From: Bacteroidia bacterium
Lineage (GTDB): Bacteria; Bacteroidota; Bacteroidia; M30B66
DNA: 45,011 nucleotides
Direction of reading: 5' to 3'
NCBI GenBank assembly: GCA_018401705.1
Contig: JAGYKL010000027.1
Coordinates: forward strand, 1-45,011
In this document: piece after piece, positions 34,487 through 44,661 of the stretch
Layout of the letters: the number at the start of each line of letters is the position of its first letter
Numbering within the stretch: position 1 is the stretch's first letter
Program-made: the position numbers and the translations under genes
Notes under the pieces: model-generated
Seen by the model: the letters and a program-made list of their open reading frames with translations, nothing else
Databases searched by the model: none
Told to the model about the DNA's origin: nothing

Positions 34487-34515
34487 CAAATATACCAAAA
34501 TTGGGTTTCAAACAA
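34487..34515 (-). promoter_or_regulatory. Promoter of the exbB-tonB operon
   Basis: On the minus strand TTG (34513-34515), an 18-nt spacer and TATATTTG (34487-34494) fit the Bacteroidota consensus. It lies 62 bp before the exbB ATG. Confidence 0.85.
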
Positions 34516-34618
34516 AGTCTACAAAAAAAGCCAATTATCGCTTAACACAGAAAACAAAATAATAATATTGTTTTAATACTGCATATACATAATATTAGGA
34601 TTACTTCAACTTTTGTAT

Positions 34619-34648
34619 TTGGCAAATGGAAAACTTATTTTACTTTTG
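34619..34648 (+). promoter_or_regulatory. Promoter of the rimP-nusA-infB operon
   Basis: TTG (34619-34621), a 19-nt spacer and TACTTTTG (34641-34648) are an exact match to the Bacteroidota consensus. It is divergent from the exbB promoter about 100 bp away. Confidence 0.87.
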
Positions 34649-34662
34649 CACCGGCTAAAACA

Positions 34663-34688
34663 AAAAGAGGGACAGTGTCCCTTTTTTT
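34663..34688 (+). terminator. Leader terminator/attenuator before rimP
   Basis: An A-run, stem AGGGAC/GTCCCT with loop AGT (34668-34682), then seven T residues. It lies about 15-40 bp downstream of the promoter -7 box and 18 bp before the rimP ATG. A strong intrinsic terminator in the leader of an operon that encodes NusA suggests attenuation; the mechanism is inference. Confidence 0.72.
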
Positions 34689-34706
34689 ATTAGTTTAAGG
34701 TAAAAT

Positions 34707-35177
34707 ATGATTAACAAGAATACATTGATCAATTTAGTAGAAGACTACCTAAAAGAGTCTGACAACTATTTAATTGATGTTTTAATAAGCAGTTCTAATA
34801 AAATTCGTGTTTTCATTGAGAACGATGAGCATGTTTCTATTAAAGATTGCATTGCCTTGAGTAGACATATTGAATCTAATTTAGATAGAGAAAAAGAAGA
34901 CTTTGAACTTGAGGTTTCATCTCCTGGTATTGATCAACCGTTTAAAAGCATTCGTCAATACCGAAAATACATAGGTAAAGCTGTTGAAATCTTGCTCAAT
35001 GACGGAGACAAGTTGAAAGGTGAATTAGCCGATTGCGATGAAGTAGAAGTTAGTTTTCTTTCCCAAATCAATAAAAAAGGAAACAAGAATTTAAAACAAA
35101 CTTTACATATAGATAATAAGCCAACAAAGATTTCTTTAAATGATATTAAAGAAACTAAGTTGATAATTGTCTTTTAA
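34707..35177 (+). CDS. rimP: Ribosome maturation factor RimP
   Basis: The 156-residue protein is needed for 30S subunit maturation. The N-terminal RimP domain is seen with FELEVSSPGIDQPFKSIRQY (about 71-90), the family's key block, and an SH3-like C-terminal half around KLKGELADCDEVEVSF. It is first in the canonical rimP-nusA-infB order, 16 bp before nusA. Confidence 0.94.
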   Translation: MINKNTLINLVEDYLKESDNYLIDVLISSSNKIRVFIENDEHVSIKDCIALSRHIESNLDREKEDFELEVSSPGIDQPFKSIRQYRKYIGKAVEILLNDGDKLKGELADCDEVEVSFLSQINKKGNKNLKQTLHIDNKPTKISLNDIKETKLIIVF

Positions 35178-35193
35178 TAATGGATATAACACA

Positions 35194-36429
35194 ATGGAAC
35201 ACGCAGCTTTAATTGAATCGTTTGCAGAATTCAAAGAATTCAAAAACATCGACAGAGTTACCATGATGGGAATTCTTGAAGATGTGTTCCGCAATATGAT
35301 CATTAAGAAGTACGGCTCTGATGAAAATTTTGACATAATTATCAATATTGATAAAGGTGATCTTGAAATTTTCCATAATAGAGAGATTGTTAATGATGGA
35401 GAGGTGGAAGACACTAATAGCCAAATAGCTTATTCAGAAGCAATTAAAATAGAACCTGACTTTGAAGTTGGTGAAGAAGTTTCTTCTGAAGTGAAGCTTA
35501 ATGATTTCGGGAGAAGAGCTGTACTTGCATTCAGGCAAAATCTAGTTGCCAGAATCTCCGAATTAGAAAAAGACGGTGTATACAGAAAGTACAAAGACCG
35601 TGTCGGTGAAATTGTTACGGGTGAGATTTATCAAGTTTGGAAAAAGGAAGTATTAATTTTGGATGAAGAAGGCAACGAACTTATTATTCCAAAGCAAGAG
35701 CAAATCCCAAGCGATTTTTTCAAAAAAGGAGAAAATACAAGGGCCGTTGTTTTGAGGGTAGATATGAAAAATAGCTCTCCACAGATTGTTCTTTCAAGGT
35801 CATCTCCAGTATTTCTTGAAAAATTATTTGAACAAGAGGTTCCTGAAGTTTTTGATGGATTAATTACAATTAAAAAAGTAGTTCGTGAACCTGGCGTAAG
35901 AGCAAAAGTTGCAGTGGAAAGCTACGATGACAGAATCGACCCAGTTGGGGCTTGTGTAGGAATGAAAGGTTCAAGGATTCATGGTATTGTAAGAGAATTA
36001 AGAAATGAAAATATAGATGTTATTAATTACACAAATAATACATCGTTATACATAACTAGAGCTCTAAGTCCTGCAAAAATTTCTTCAATTAAATTAAATG
36101 AAGAAAAAATGCGCGCAGATGTTTTCCTTAAACCTGATCAAGTCTCCTTGGCAATTGGTAAAGGAGGTTTGAATATTCGTCTTGCAAGTAAACTAACAGG
36201 TTACGAAATTGATGTATACCGTGATTCTGAAATGGATAGTGAAGATGTTGACTTAGATGAGTTTGCAGATGAAATCGATAGCTGGATTCTAGACGAATTA
36301 AAAAGCGTTGGTTGCGATACAGCCAAGAGCGTCTTGGAACTTCCTGTTGATGATTTAGTAAAAAGAACTGACCTTGAAGAAGAAACAATTAAAGAAGTGA
36401 TAAGAATTCTTAGGGCAGAATTTGAATAA
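35194..36429 (+). CDS. nusA: Transcription termination/antitermination factor NusA
   Basis: The 411-residue protein shows the NusA layout: N-terminal RNA-polymerase-binding domain (1-125), S1 domain with VGEIVTGEIYQVW (about 130), KH1 with GACVGMKGSRIHGIVREL (about 252) and KH2 with SLAIGKGGLNIRLASKLTG (about 320), then an acidic tail with a helix-hairpin-like end. The frame is open from a TTG at 35167 inside rimP, but ATG at 35194 (MEHAALIESF) is the natural start. NusA affects pausing and termination and could act on the leader terminator of its own operon. Confidence 0.95.
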   Translation: MEHAALIESFAEFKEFKNIDRVTMMGILEDVFRNMIIKKYGSDENFDIIINIDKGDLEIFHNREIVNDGEVEDTNSQIAYSEAIKIEPDFEVGEEVSSEVKLNDFGRRAVLAFRQNLVARISELEKDGVYRKYKDRVGEIVTGEIYQVWKKEVLILDEEGNELIIPKQEQIPSDFFKKGENTRAVVLRVDMKNSSPQIVLSRSSPVFLEKLFEQEVPEVFDGLITIKKVVREPGVRAKVAVESYDDRIDPVGACVGMKGSRIHGIVRELRNENIDVINYTNNTSLYITRALSPAKISSIKLNEEKMRADVFLKPDQVSLAIGKGGLNIRLASKLTGYEIDVYRDSEMDSEDVDLDEFADEIDSWILDELKSVGCDTAKSVLELPVDDLVKRTDLEEETIKEVIRILRAEFE

Positions 36430-36470
36430 AATGCCTATGAATCACTAAAAAAATAACATAACCCAGTTGA

Positions 36471-39428
36471 ATGTCTGAATCAACACAAAATAAAAGAATA
36501 AGTAAAGTTGCTACTGAACTCAATGTAGGAGTTCAGACTGTTATTGACTTTCTCACTGAAAAGGGCTTCGAAGATATTAGTCGAAACTCTAAGATCTCAG
36601 ATGAAATGTACGATAGCTTGCTTAATGAATTTGGCGACGAAAAGACTGTTAAGGAAGAATCTAAAAAAATCATCCAAAACAGATTAAAGAGAGAATCAAT
36701 TTCATTGGATGAAACTCAATCTTTAGTTCGCAATGAAGAGCCTGAGAATGAGCCAGAGGAAATTCTAATTAAAGGATTAGGATCCATTGGAAGCCCTGCC
36801 CCAGTAATTGAAGAAAATAAACCTTTTGAAGTTGAGGCTGAAATAAAAATCGAACCAGACGCTAAAATTGAGGTTGAGATTGAGGAGGAGAAAAAAGAAG
36901 TTACTACCACTCCTTCAGATATACATGAAGAAAAACCAGAGGTGGTATCTGAATCAATATCTGAAGAAAAGTCAACTGACTCTAAAGTAAAAGTTGTTGG
37001 AAAGATTGATTTGGATTCGTTCAAAAGACCTTCCAAATTAAAGAAAGACAGCCCAAAGAATAAAAAGACATCAGAAAACAAAGAAACTTTTGACAAGGTT
37101 GAGTTAGAAAAGCAAGAATCTAAATCTGGAATTTCTGATAAAGAAGAACCAAAAGCCACTATCACGCAGGATATACCAACTGATGAAACAACTGTAATAT
37201 CAAGTGATTCAAAGACATCTGAAACCAAGGAGGTCAAAGATTCAATTACATCTGAACCACCTGTAAATGAACCTCCTAAGGAGGCAGAATTATTTAGGGC
37301 TAAGCGTGATAAACTTGAGGGTGTAAAAATCCTTGGAAAAATTGAACTTGCTCCTGAGGCTCCAAAGAAACCAATAGCTTCTTCATCAGGAGCCGGCCTA
37401 GGTTCGAATGATCGAAAGAAAAAAAGAAAGAGGATTGTAGATTCTCCATCTGGAGGAGTAAACCAACAAGCGCCTCGTGAAAATAAGCCGAAGGGAAATA
37501 ATAGACCTGTTACTCCTGCTAAACCACAGCTAACAGAAGAAGATGTTCAAAAGCAGATAAAGGAAACTTTAGCAAGATTAAGTCAAGGAAAACAAAAATC
37601 TAAATCGGCCAAATACAAAAAACAGAGGAGAGAAGATTATAAAGCTGCTCAAGAAGAAGCAGCTATGGAAGGAGAAGATAAAATCATTAAAGTTACTGAA
37701 TTCGTTTCCGCCAATGAATTGGCGACAATGATGAACGTTCCAGTTAATGAAATCATCTCAACTTGTATGTCACTTGGTTTATTTGTTTCAATAAACCAGC
37801 GCCTAGATGCAGAAACATTAACTATAGTAGCCGACGAGTTTGGTTACAAGGTTGAATTCGTTTCTGTTGAGGTTCAGGAGGCTATCAAGGAAGAAGAAGA
37901 TACAGATGAAAATCTAAAATCCCGTCCACCAATTGTAACTGTTATGGGTCACGTAGATCATGGTAAAACCTCATTACTTGACTATGTGCGAAGCGCAAAT
38001 GTAATTGCGGGAGAAGCGGGCGGAATCACTCAACATATAGGTGCATATAATGTGACTATGGAGAATGGGAAGCAAATCACTTTCTTAGACACTCCCGGAC
38101 ACGAAGCTTTTACGGCTATGCGTGCTAGAGGTGCTCAAGTAACAGACGTAGCTATCATTGTAATTGCAGCTGACGATAGTGTTATGCCGCAGACAATTGA
38201 AGCTATAAACCATGCCCAAGCAGCTCAAGTACCTATTGTATTTGCCATAAATAAGATTGATAAGCCGGGAGCGAATCCAGACAAAATAAGGGAGCAGTTA
38301 GCCGCGATGAATATACTTGTTGAAGACTGGGGAGGTAAATATCAAGTGCAAGAGGTAGCTGCAAAACTTGGTAAGAATATAGATAAGTTACTTGAGAAAG
38401 TGTTGCTTGAAGCTGAATTACTTGAATTAAAAGCTAATCCGGAAAAGAGAGCAACAGGAACAGTGATAGAGTCTGAATTGGATAAAGGGAGAGGCTATGT
38501 AACAACCCTAATTGTTTTAGCTGGAACTCTAAAAGTTGGAGATGTAGTTCTTGCTGGTCCATACAGTGGTAAAGTAAAAGCTCTTTTCAATGAAAGAGGC
38601 GCCCCAATTAAAGAAGCTGGACCATCTATGTCTGCTCAAATATTAGGCCTTAGCGGTGCACCTTCTTCAGGCGATCGTTTCAATGTTATGAGCGATGAGC
38701 GCGAAGCACGTGATATTGCAAATAAGCGACAGCAATTACAGCGAGAACAAGGTATCAGAACTCAAAAGCATATAACTCTTGACGAAATTGGAAGACGGAT
38801 TGCAATTGGAGATTTCAAAGAACTTAATATCATTGTTAAAGGGGATGTTGACGGATCAGTTGAAGCCCTTTCTGATTCATTGCTGAAACTTTCAACTGAG
38901 AAGATTCAAGTTAATATTATACATAAGTCTGTTGGTCAGGTTACAGAAAGCGACGTTTTACTCGCATCGGCTTCTAATGCTATCATCGTTGGTTTCCAAG
39001 TTAGACCATCTGCATCTGCTAGGAAGCTAGCTGAAAATGAGCAAATAGACATGCGTTTCTATTCAATCATATATAAGGCTATTGAAGAGATAAAAGCTGC
39101 AATGGAAGGAATGCTAGCTCCTGAATTCGAGGAGAAAATTGTTTGTAACGTTGAAGTTCGAGACGTGTTTAAAATTACAAAAGTTGGAACTGTTGCAGGC
39201 TGTTATGTCTTAGACGGTAAAATAACTAGAAACACTAAAATCAGACTTATCAGAGATGGAATAGTTGTTTACTCTGGAGCTTTAGGTTCGCTTAAAAGAT
39301 TCAAAGATGATGTTAAAGAGGTTGCAACTGGTTACGAATGTGGTTTAAACATTCACAACTTTAATGATATTAAAGTTGGAGATATCATCGAAGGATATGA
39401 GAACGTTGAGATTAAAAGAAAACTTTAA
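36471..39428 (+). CDS. infB: Translation initiation factor IF-2
   Basis: The 985-residue protein starts with an IF2-N-like helical domain ([20 protein letters not shown], about 10-29), then a long charged Glu/Lys-rich linker (about 60-400), a second IF2-N domain (about 408-460), the GTPase with [11 protein letters not shown] (near 493), DTPGHEAF and NKIDKPG, then domains II-IV ending [17 protein letters not shown]. The linker is long, as is common in Bacteroidota IF-2. It ends directly against the converging SPOR gene, with no spacer. Confidence 0.96.
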   Translation: MSESTQNKRISKVATELNVGVQTVIDFLTEKGFEDISRNSKISDEMYDSLLNEFGDEKTVKEESKKIIQNRLKRESISLDETQSLVRNEEPENEPEEILIKGLGSIGSPAPVIEENKPFEVEAEIKIEPDAKIEVEIEEEKKEVTTTPSDIHEEKPEVVSESISEEKSTDSKVKVVGKIDLDSFKRPSKLKKDSPKNKKTSENKETFDKVELEKQESKSGISDKEEPKATITQDIPTDETTVISSDSKTSETKEVKDSITSEPPVNEPPKEAELFRAKRDKLEGVKILGKIELAPEAPKKPIASSSGAGLGSNDRKKKRKRIVDSPSGGVNQQAPRENKPKGNNRPVTPAKPQLTEEDVQKQIKETLARLSQGKQKSKSAKYKKQRREDYKAAQEEAAMEGEDKIIKVTEFVSANELATMMNVPVNEIISTCMSLGLFVSINQRLDAETLTIVADEFGYKVEFVSVEVQEAIKEEEDTDENLKSRPPIVTVMGHVDHGKTSLLDYVRSANVIAGEAGGITQHIGAYNVTMENGKQITFLDTPGHEAFTAMRARGAQVTDVAIIVIAADDSVMPQTIEAINHAQAAQVPIVFAINKIDKPGANPDKIREQLAAMNILVEDWGGKYQVQEVAAKLGKNIDKLLEKVLLEAELLELKANPEKRATGTVIESELDKGRGYVTTLIVLAGTLKVGDVVLAGPYSGKVKALFNERGAPIKEAGPSMSAQILGLSGAPSSGDRFNVMSDEREARDIANKRQQLQREQGIRTQKHITLDEIGRRIAIGDFKELNIIVKGDVDGSVEALSDSLLKLSTEKIQVNIIHKSVGQVTESDVLLASASNAIIVGFQVRPSASARKLAENEQIDMRFYSIIYKAIEEIKAAMEGMLAPEFEEKIVCNVEVRDVFKITKVGTVAGCYVLDGKITRNTKIRLIRDGIVVYSGALGSLKRFKDDVKEVATGYECGLNIHNFNDIKVGDIIEGYENVEIKRKL

Positions 39429-39875
39429 TCAATTAATCAGGATGTGATCCTGAACGATAAAGCAGCCCGGATAATTCTTGCATATTAGTGCTTGATTCTT
39501 CCGGGCTTCTGCTTTAGTTCTATAATCGCCACACCTAACCTTAAAGTTAGGTTGTTGATACGAGAGATAAACCATAAGTTTTGGATAACTTGATTGAAGC
39601 TCTTCCACAAGCCTCTGTGCGCGCTCCTTCGCGTTATTCCCTCCATCAGAAAATACTTGAATCCGGTAGCCATCTAAACCCGGTTCTTTGTAATTCTCCT
39701 TTTTATAATCCTCAATTAGCATGCTTAGTCCAGAAGGCAATTTCCAAGAAATAATCCCTTCTAAATTAGCTATTGTTGTATCCTTTTGGATAGCTGGTTT
39801 TACAAATACCTCTTCTTGTGAAAAACAAATAGAGAAATAAAAAAAGTAAACTAGAACAGGCAATAGATTTTTCAT
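39429..39875 (-). CDS. SPOR-domain secreted protein
   Basis: The 148-residue product has a signal peptide (MKNLLPVLVYFFYFSICFSQ) and a C-terminal SPOR domain (about 70-148): GYRIQVFSDGGNNAKERAQ and FKVRCGDYRTKAEARKN. SPOR domains bind denuded septal peptidoglycan. The frame is open to a TTG at 39899, but ATG at 39875 puts the signal peptide at the start. A TACTTTTG box lies 21 bp upstream on the same strand. The stop abuts the infB stop. Confidence 0.88.
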   Translation of the reverse strand: MKNLLPVLVYFFYFSICFSQEEVFVKPAIQKDTTIANLEGIISWKLPSGLSMLIEDYKKENYKEPGLDGYRIQVFSDGGNNAKERAQRLVEELQSSYPKLMVYLSYQQPNFKVRCGDYRTKAEARKNQALICKNYPGCFIVQDHILIN

Positions 39876-39896
39876 TTGTCGATTAATACACAGGAG

Positions 39897-39904
39897 CAAA
39901 AGTA
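39897..39904 (-). promoter_or_regulatory. -7 box for SPOR gene
   Basis: TACTTTTG on the minus strand, 21 nt before the ATG; the nearest TTG (39927-39929) is 22 nt upstream, a little far. Confidence 0.55.
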
Positions 39905-40152
39905 ATCTTAAGATGTATTAAGATATCAAGTTTTATTTCGGTTTCAACTGTTTTGAAGTAAAATAAAACAAAATAATTCTACTAAAACAATGCTTGAATA
40001 ACTGATTATCTTAACATTACATTACAAAATAAGTTATGATAATTAACAGTGATCTTAGCTGAAAAATCACGCCAAAAGCCTAAGATATTATTTAGATTCA
40101 TTCTAAATTGTAAACAACTGCAAAAAAACTACTGATGGAAAAGCTTAACAGT

Positions 40153-40160
40153 TAAATTTG
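40153..40160 (+). promoter_or_regulatory. -7 box for the alternative complex III operon
   Basis: TAAATTTG matches TAnnTTTG, 43 bp before the actA ATG. The -33 region has CTG instead of TTG (40132-40134, 18-nt spacer). Confidence 0.55.
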
Positions 40161-40203
40161 CAGCCGTTAAAACAGATATAGGGAATATCCCAATTAAAGG
40201 TCT

Positions 40204-41469
40204 ATGCATCAATTTAACTTTCGTATCTCACTGGTTCTAACCATGTTAATCATGGTTTTCTTTGCTCCTACAGAAGGATTTTCTCAAGATGGAGCCAAAA
40301 TATTTAAGGGGAATTGTGCGTCTTGTCACAAACCTAGCACTCAAAAATTAATAGGTCCAGGGCTTCAAGGCATCAGAGACAGATGGCCTGATGAGGCAAA
40401 ATTGATTGCTTGGGTTAAGAATTCTCAGGAATTTCTCAAAACAGGAGACGCTTATGCTAATAAGCTATATGAACAATATGGCAAATCAATCATGCCTGCT
40501 TTCGCATTAAGCGATGAGGAAGTCATTGCTGTTATAGACTGGGCAAATAAAGGTGGAGACGCTCCTGCTCCAGCGGCAACAGCCGACCAAGCCAATACTG
40601 GAGGAGTTTCAACTGATTCAAATGCACAAGCAGATTCCGATTCATATTTTCTTGTTCTTATTGGAATAGCTGTTCTACTAATTATTCTAATATCTGTTCT
40701 TGGTTCAGTAAAAAGATCCTTGGAGACTCTAGTTAATGAGAAAAAAGGAATTATTGTTGAGCCGAAACCTGTGTTAAGCCCACTTCAGAAGTTTAAATAC
40801 TGGTCTTCACAAAATAAAAAAATTGTGGCTATTGCAAGTTTACTGCTTGTTTCTTGGGTATTAAAACTAGGATGGGATGGTTTAATGGGAGTAGGAGTAT
40901 ATCAAGGATATCAACCTGAACAGCCTATAAAATTTTCTCATGAACTACATGCCGGACAAAATCAAATTGCTTGTGTTTATTGTCATAGTGGAGTAGAAAA
41001 ATCTAAACATGCCAACATTCCTTCGGCTAACGTTTGTATGAATTGCCATGCTTACATCCAACAAGGTCCTAATTATGGAACTGAGGAGATTTCTAAAATA
41101 TATGCAGCACTTGATTATAATCCTGAAACGAGAGTTTATGGTAACAATCCTAAACCAATTCAATGGGTAAGAGTGCATAATTTGCCAGATCACGTGTACT
41201 TTAACCACAGTCAACACGTAACTGTTGGTAAAATTGAGTGTGCGCAATGTCACGGGCCAATTGATTCTATGGCGGTTGTTGAGCAATATTCACCATTAAC
41301 AATGGGATGGTGTATTAACTGTCACAGAGAAACAGAAGTGAAGTTTGAAGGAAACGATTATTACGAAGATTTACATAAGAAATTCATGGAAGATTCCGAC
41401 TATAAGAAAGGTGATGTTTTCACTGTTGAAAAAATAGGAGGTCTTGAATGTTCTAAATGCCATTATTGA
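40204..41469 (+). CDS. actA: Alternative complex III subunit ActA, hexaheme
   Basis: The 421-residue membrane-bound cytochrome c has a signal peptide, an N-terminal monoheme domain with GNCASCHKPS (about 36-45), two hydrophobic segments (about 150-170 and 203-225), then five more haem c motifs: CVYCH, CMNCH, CAQCH, CINCH and CSKCH. ActA proteins of alternative complex III carry five haems and relay electrons from quinol oxidation; here an extra cytochrome domain is joined at the N-terminus, giving six. actB follows after 36 bp. The complex replaces bc1 in Bacteroidota respiration. Confidence 0.9.
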   Translation: MHQFNFRISLVLTMLIMVFFAPTEGFSQDGAKIFKGNCASCHKPSTQKLIGPGLQGIRDRWPDEAKLIAWVKNSQEFLKTGDAYANKLYEQYGKSIMPAFALSDEEVIAVIDWANKGGDAPAPAATADQANTGGVSTDSNAQADSDSYFLVLIGIAVLLIILISVLGSVKRSLETLVNEKKGIIVEPKPVLSPLQKFKYWSSQNKKIVAIASLLLVSWVLKLGWDGLMGVGVYQGYQPEQPIKFSHELHAGQNQIACVYCHSGVEKSKHANIPSANVCMNCHAYIQQGPNYGTEEISKIYAALDYNPETRVYGNNPKPIQWVRVHNLPDHVYFNHSQHVTVGKIECAQCHGPIDSMAVVEQYSPLTMGWCINCHRETEVKFEGNDYYEDLHKKFMEDSDYKKGDVFTVEKIGGLECSKCHY

Positions 41470-41505
41470 TTTTACCCTTGCAATCATAACCCGGATTAAC
41501 GACGT

Positions 41506-44500
41506 ATGAGTACTACGAAGAAATACTGGAAAGGAATAGAAGAATTACAGGAAACCCCTGAATTTTTAAATCTTCAACAAAACGAGTTTGCTGAAGAACT
41601 TCCTGTAGACGAATTTTTAGGAGATGAAAATCTTGTCGACTCCAGCACAAACAGAAGAGACTTTCTAAAGTTCCTTGGTTTCAGTGTAACCGCAGCCTCT
41701 TTAGCAGCATGCGAAACTCCTGTAAGAAAGGCTATTCCTTACCTTAACAAGCCTGAAGAAATCACTCCTGGTGTTGCAAATTACTATGCATCTACCCATT
41801 GGGATGGGATGGATTTTGCAAGTATCCTTGTTAAAACAAGGGAAGGACGTCCAATAAAAGTAGATGGTAACGAGTTATGTCCAATTACTCAAGGCGGATC
41901 AAATGCTAGAGTTCAGGCATCAGTACTATCGCTTTATGATTCTTCAAGAATCGCAGGTCCTATGAAAGCTGGAGCCGAGATTTCTTGGGAGGCAGCGGAC
42001 AAGGAAATTATAGAAAAGCTTACTGCTGCTGCAAATCAAGGTAAAGGAATAAGAATTCTTACTTCAACAGTAATTTCACCTTCACTTAAAGCTGCGATAG
42101 AGAACTTTGCAACTGCTTATTCAACAACAAAAGTTGTAACTTATGATAGCTTCTCATACAAGGGAATTGCAGAAGCGAATAAAGCATATTTTGGAAAGGC
42201 TATCATTCCAACTTATTCGTTTGACAAAGCTGATTACATTGTAAGTATAGGGTGTGATTTTCTTGCAAATTGGCTTAGTCCAGTTGAACATGCAAGACAA
42301 TATGCAAGCACTAGAAGAGTTAGTGCGGAAAAAAAGACAATGTCACGCCATATTCAAATAGAATCTGTTCTTTCTGTTACAGGATCTAATGCAGATAAAA
42401 GGATTGCCGTTAAACCTTCTCAAATTGGTATAGCTGCTGTTAGTCTTTATAATAAGTTAACTGGAAGTTCCTTACCAACTAAAAGTTTAGATGGCAAGGA
42501 TGATTCTATAAGCAAAATTGCTAAGGAATTAAAAAATTATACAGGAAAAGCTTTGGTTGTCTGTGGTAGTAATGACCCTGAAATTCAGAAAATTGTTATC
42601 GCTATAAACCAATATTTGGGTTCATATTCAACTACTATTCATACCGATATCACTGATAACACTCACAAGGGTAATGAAGAAGAGGTGAACAGTCTTATTG
42701 AAGAAATGAATAGCGGAAATATTTCAGCTTTATTAATACATGGCTGCAACCCGGTATATTCTCTTCCATTTGGCGACAAATTCAAAGCTGCTTTGTCAAA
42801 AGTTGATTTAAGTGTTTCCTTTTCTGATAGAGCTGACGAGACTGCATCTGCTTGTTCTATTATTGCACCTGATAGTCACTTTCTAGAGTCCTGGTCTGAT
42901 GCTAATCCTAGAACTGGGTATTTTTCTTTGGGTCAACCAACTATCCAGCCTCTATTCAAAAGTAGACAAGTACTTTCTAGCTTGTTAAAATGGTCAGGTG
43001 CAGAATTAGATGCTCATGACTTCATTGCAAGCGTTTGGGAAAATACTGTTTATCCATCGACTTCATCTTTAAAATCATTCTCTGATTTTTGGCAAAAATC
43101 ATTGCATGACGGTGTTGTTATTATCAACTCTGCTCAGGAAGATATGAACGAAGTGTCTATTCCCGAAGCAGTTGACTTAAATAAAGCTGCTGGAATCATT
43201 TCTGCTGAAGCCGCAAAATCGACAGGAACTGAATTAGTTGTTTATACTAAAACAGGGATGGGGGATGGAAGCCAAGCTAACAACCCGTGGTTACAGGAGT
43301 TACCAGATCCTATTTCAAAAGTCACTTGGGATAATTATGTGATGATGAACCTGGATGAAATGATGGAGAAAGGTTTTAATACCATTTTAGGACAAGAACA
43401 AAAATCCGATACTGTTGAAGTTAAACTTGGGGACAAAGCTGTTGTTCTTCCAGTATTGGCTCAGCCAGGTATGCCTAAAGGAGTTATTGCTATTGCACTA
43501 GGATATGGTAGAACAGCGGCAGGTAAAACAGCTGATGGAGTTGGGGCTAATGTTGCAGGTTTTATACAATACAAGAATGGTTATTTTCATTATAATGTAT
43601 CAGGAGTAAGTGTTTCTGAAAGTAAAGGAAAGTATAGCTTAGCAGCAACTCAAACTCATCATACTATGATGGGCAGACAGATTGTTAAAGAAACAACATT
43701 AGAAGAATACAAAAAAGACGCTAAAGCAGGCAATGAAGATATTCTGTTTGCTACCAATCTTAAAACCATTGGCAAAGACGGAAAAGCAACTGCTAAAGAA
43801 CTAAACCTTTGGGATTCTTTCGAGAATAAGAATCATTTCTGGAATATGTCAATTGATCTCAATTCTTGCATCGGTTGTGGTGCATGTGTGATTGGTTGTT
43901 CATCAGAAAACAATGTACCAGTTGTAGGCAAAGACGAGGTTCGCAGAAGCCGTGAAATGCATTGGATGAGAATTGATCGATATTACTCATCTGATATGAA
44001 CGAAGAAGTTGCTGAATCAGAGGGCATTGGGGCTATTGACAAATTTTTAAAAATGGAGGTTCCGTCTTCAGATGATGTCGAAGTAGTATTCCAACCAGTA
44101 ATGTGTCAACATTGTAATCATGCGCCATGTGAAACTGTTTGTCCAGTACTTGCAACAACACACAGTTTGGAAGGCCTAAACCAAATGACTTACAATAGAT
44201 GCATCGGAACAAGATATTGTGCAAATAACTGCCCTTATAAAGTTCGTCGATTCAATTGGTTTAGGTACAATGAAAATGCTCAGTTCGACTTTAATATGTA
44301 CGAGGATTTGGGCAAAATGGTGTTAAATCCTGATGTAACTGTTCGTTCAAGAGGAGTTATGGAAAAATGTTCAATGTGCGTTCAGAGAATACAAGAAGGC
44401 AAATTGAAATCGAAGAAAAATGGAGAACGTCCAAAAGATGGTTCAATAAAGACTGCTTGCCAGCAGGCATGTCCAACGAATGCAATCACTTTTGGTGATT

Positions 44501-44634
44501 TTAATGATACAGAATCAGAAGTTCGTAAAGCATGGAATAATGAGAGAAAGTATCAACTTCTAGAGGAAGTAGGTACCCAACCTTCTGTTTTCTACCTAAC
44601 TAAAGTACGTAATAAAAACGCCGAAGAGGCTTAA
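41506..44634 (+). CDS. actB: Alternative complex III iron-sulfur subunit ActB
   Basis: The 1042-residue protein is a fusion of a molybdopterin-oxidoreductase-like domain (about 75-760) that in ActB does not hold the cofactor, and a C-terminal ferredoxin-like domain with four cysteine groups: CIGCGACVIGC, CQHCNHAPCETVCP, CIGTRYCANNCPYK and CSMCVQRI followed by CQQACPTN. ActB proteins bind three 4Fe-4S and one 3Fe-4S cluster. The N-terminus has a twin-arginine motif NRRDFLKFLGF (Arg50-Arg51) and lipobox SLAAC (Cys69), fitting Tat export and lipid anchoring. Confidence 0.95.
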   Translation: MSTTKKYWKGIEELQETPEFLNLQQNEFAEELPVDEFLGDENLVDSSTNRRDFLKFLGFSVTAASLAACETPVRKAIPYLNKPEEITPGVANYYASTHWDGMDFASILVKTREGRPIKVDGNELCPITQGGSNARVQASVLSLYDSSRIAGPMKAGAEISWEAADKEIIEKLTAAANQGKGIRILTSTVISPSLKAAIENFATAYSTTKVVTYDSFSYKGIAEANKAYFGKAIIPTYSFDKADYIVSIGCDFLANWLSPVEHARQYASTRRVSAEKKTMSRHIQIESVLSVTGSNADKRIAVKPSQIGIAAVSLYNKLTGSSLPTKSLDGKDDSISKIAKELKNYTGKALVVCGSNDPEIQKIVIAINQYLGSYSTTIHTDITDNTHKGNEEEVNSLIEEMNSGNISALLIHGCNPVYSLPFGDKFKAALSKVDLSVSFSDRADETASACSIIAPDSHFLESWSDANPRTGYFSLGQPTIQPLFKSRQVLSSLLKWSGAELDAHDFIASVWENTVYPSTSSLKSFSDFWQKSLHDGVVIINSAQEDMNEVSIPEAVDLNKAAGIISAEAAKSTGTELVVYTKTGMGDGSQANNPWLQELPDPISKVTWDNYVMMNLDEMMEKGFNTILGQEQKSDTVEVKLGDKAVVLPVLAQPGMPKGVIAIALGYGRTAAGKTADGVGANVAGFIQYKNGYFHYNVSGVSVSESKGKYSLAATQTHHTMMGRQIVKETTLEEYKKDAKAGNEDILFATNLKTIGKDGKATAKELNLWDSFENKNHFWNMSIDLNSCIGCGACVIGCSSENNVPVVGKDEVRRSREMHWMRIDRYYSSDMNEEVAESEGIGAIDKFLKMEVPSSDDVEVVFQPVMCQHCNHAPCETVCPVLATTHSLEGLNQMTYNRCIGTRYCANNCPYKVRRFNWFRYNENAQFDFNMYEDLGKMVLNPDVTVRSRGVMEKCSMCVQRIQEGKLKSKKNGERPKDGSIKTACQQACPTNAITFGDFNDTESEVRKAWNNERKYQLLEEVGTQPSVFYLTKVRNKNAEEA

Positions 44635-44661
44635 TCAAGAAAGCTTAGCAGAATTAAAGCT

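Larger units (their letters stand above)
39876..40203. other. Intergenic region between SPOR gene and actA
   Basis: An AT-rich 328-bp stretch between two divergent genes, with no coding frame. It holds a promoter at each end (39897-39904 minus; 40153-40160 plus). Nothing else is clear in the middle. Confidence 0.6.

Noticed and set aside
36716-37237. 173-codon minus-strand Ser/Phe-rich frame
   Set aside because: Antisense of the low-complexity charged linker of infB.
39464-39507. Inverted repeat AGCCCGGA/TCCGGGCT just after infB
   Set aside because: Lies inside the SPOR coding region, 28-nt loop, no T-run; likely chance.
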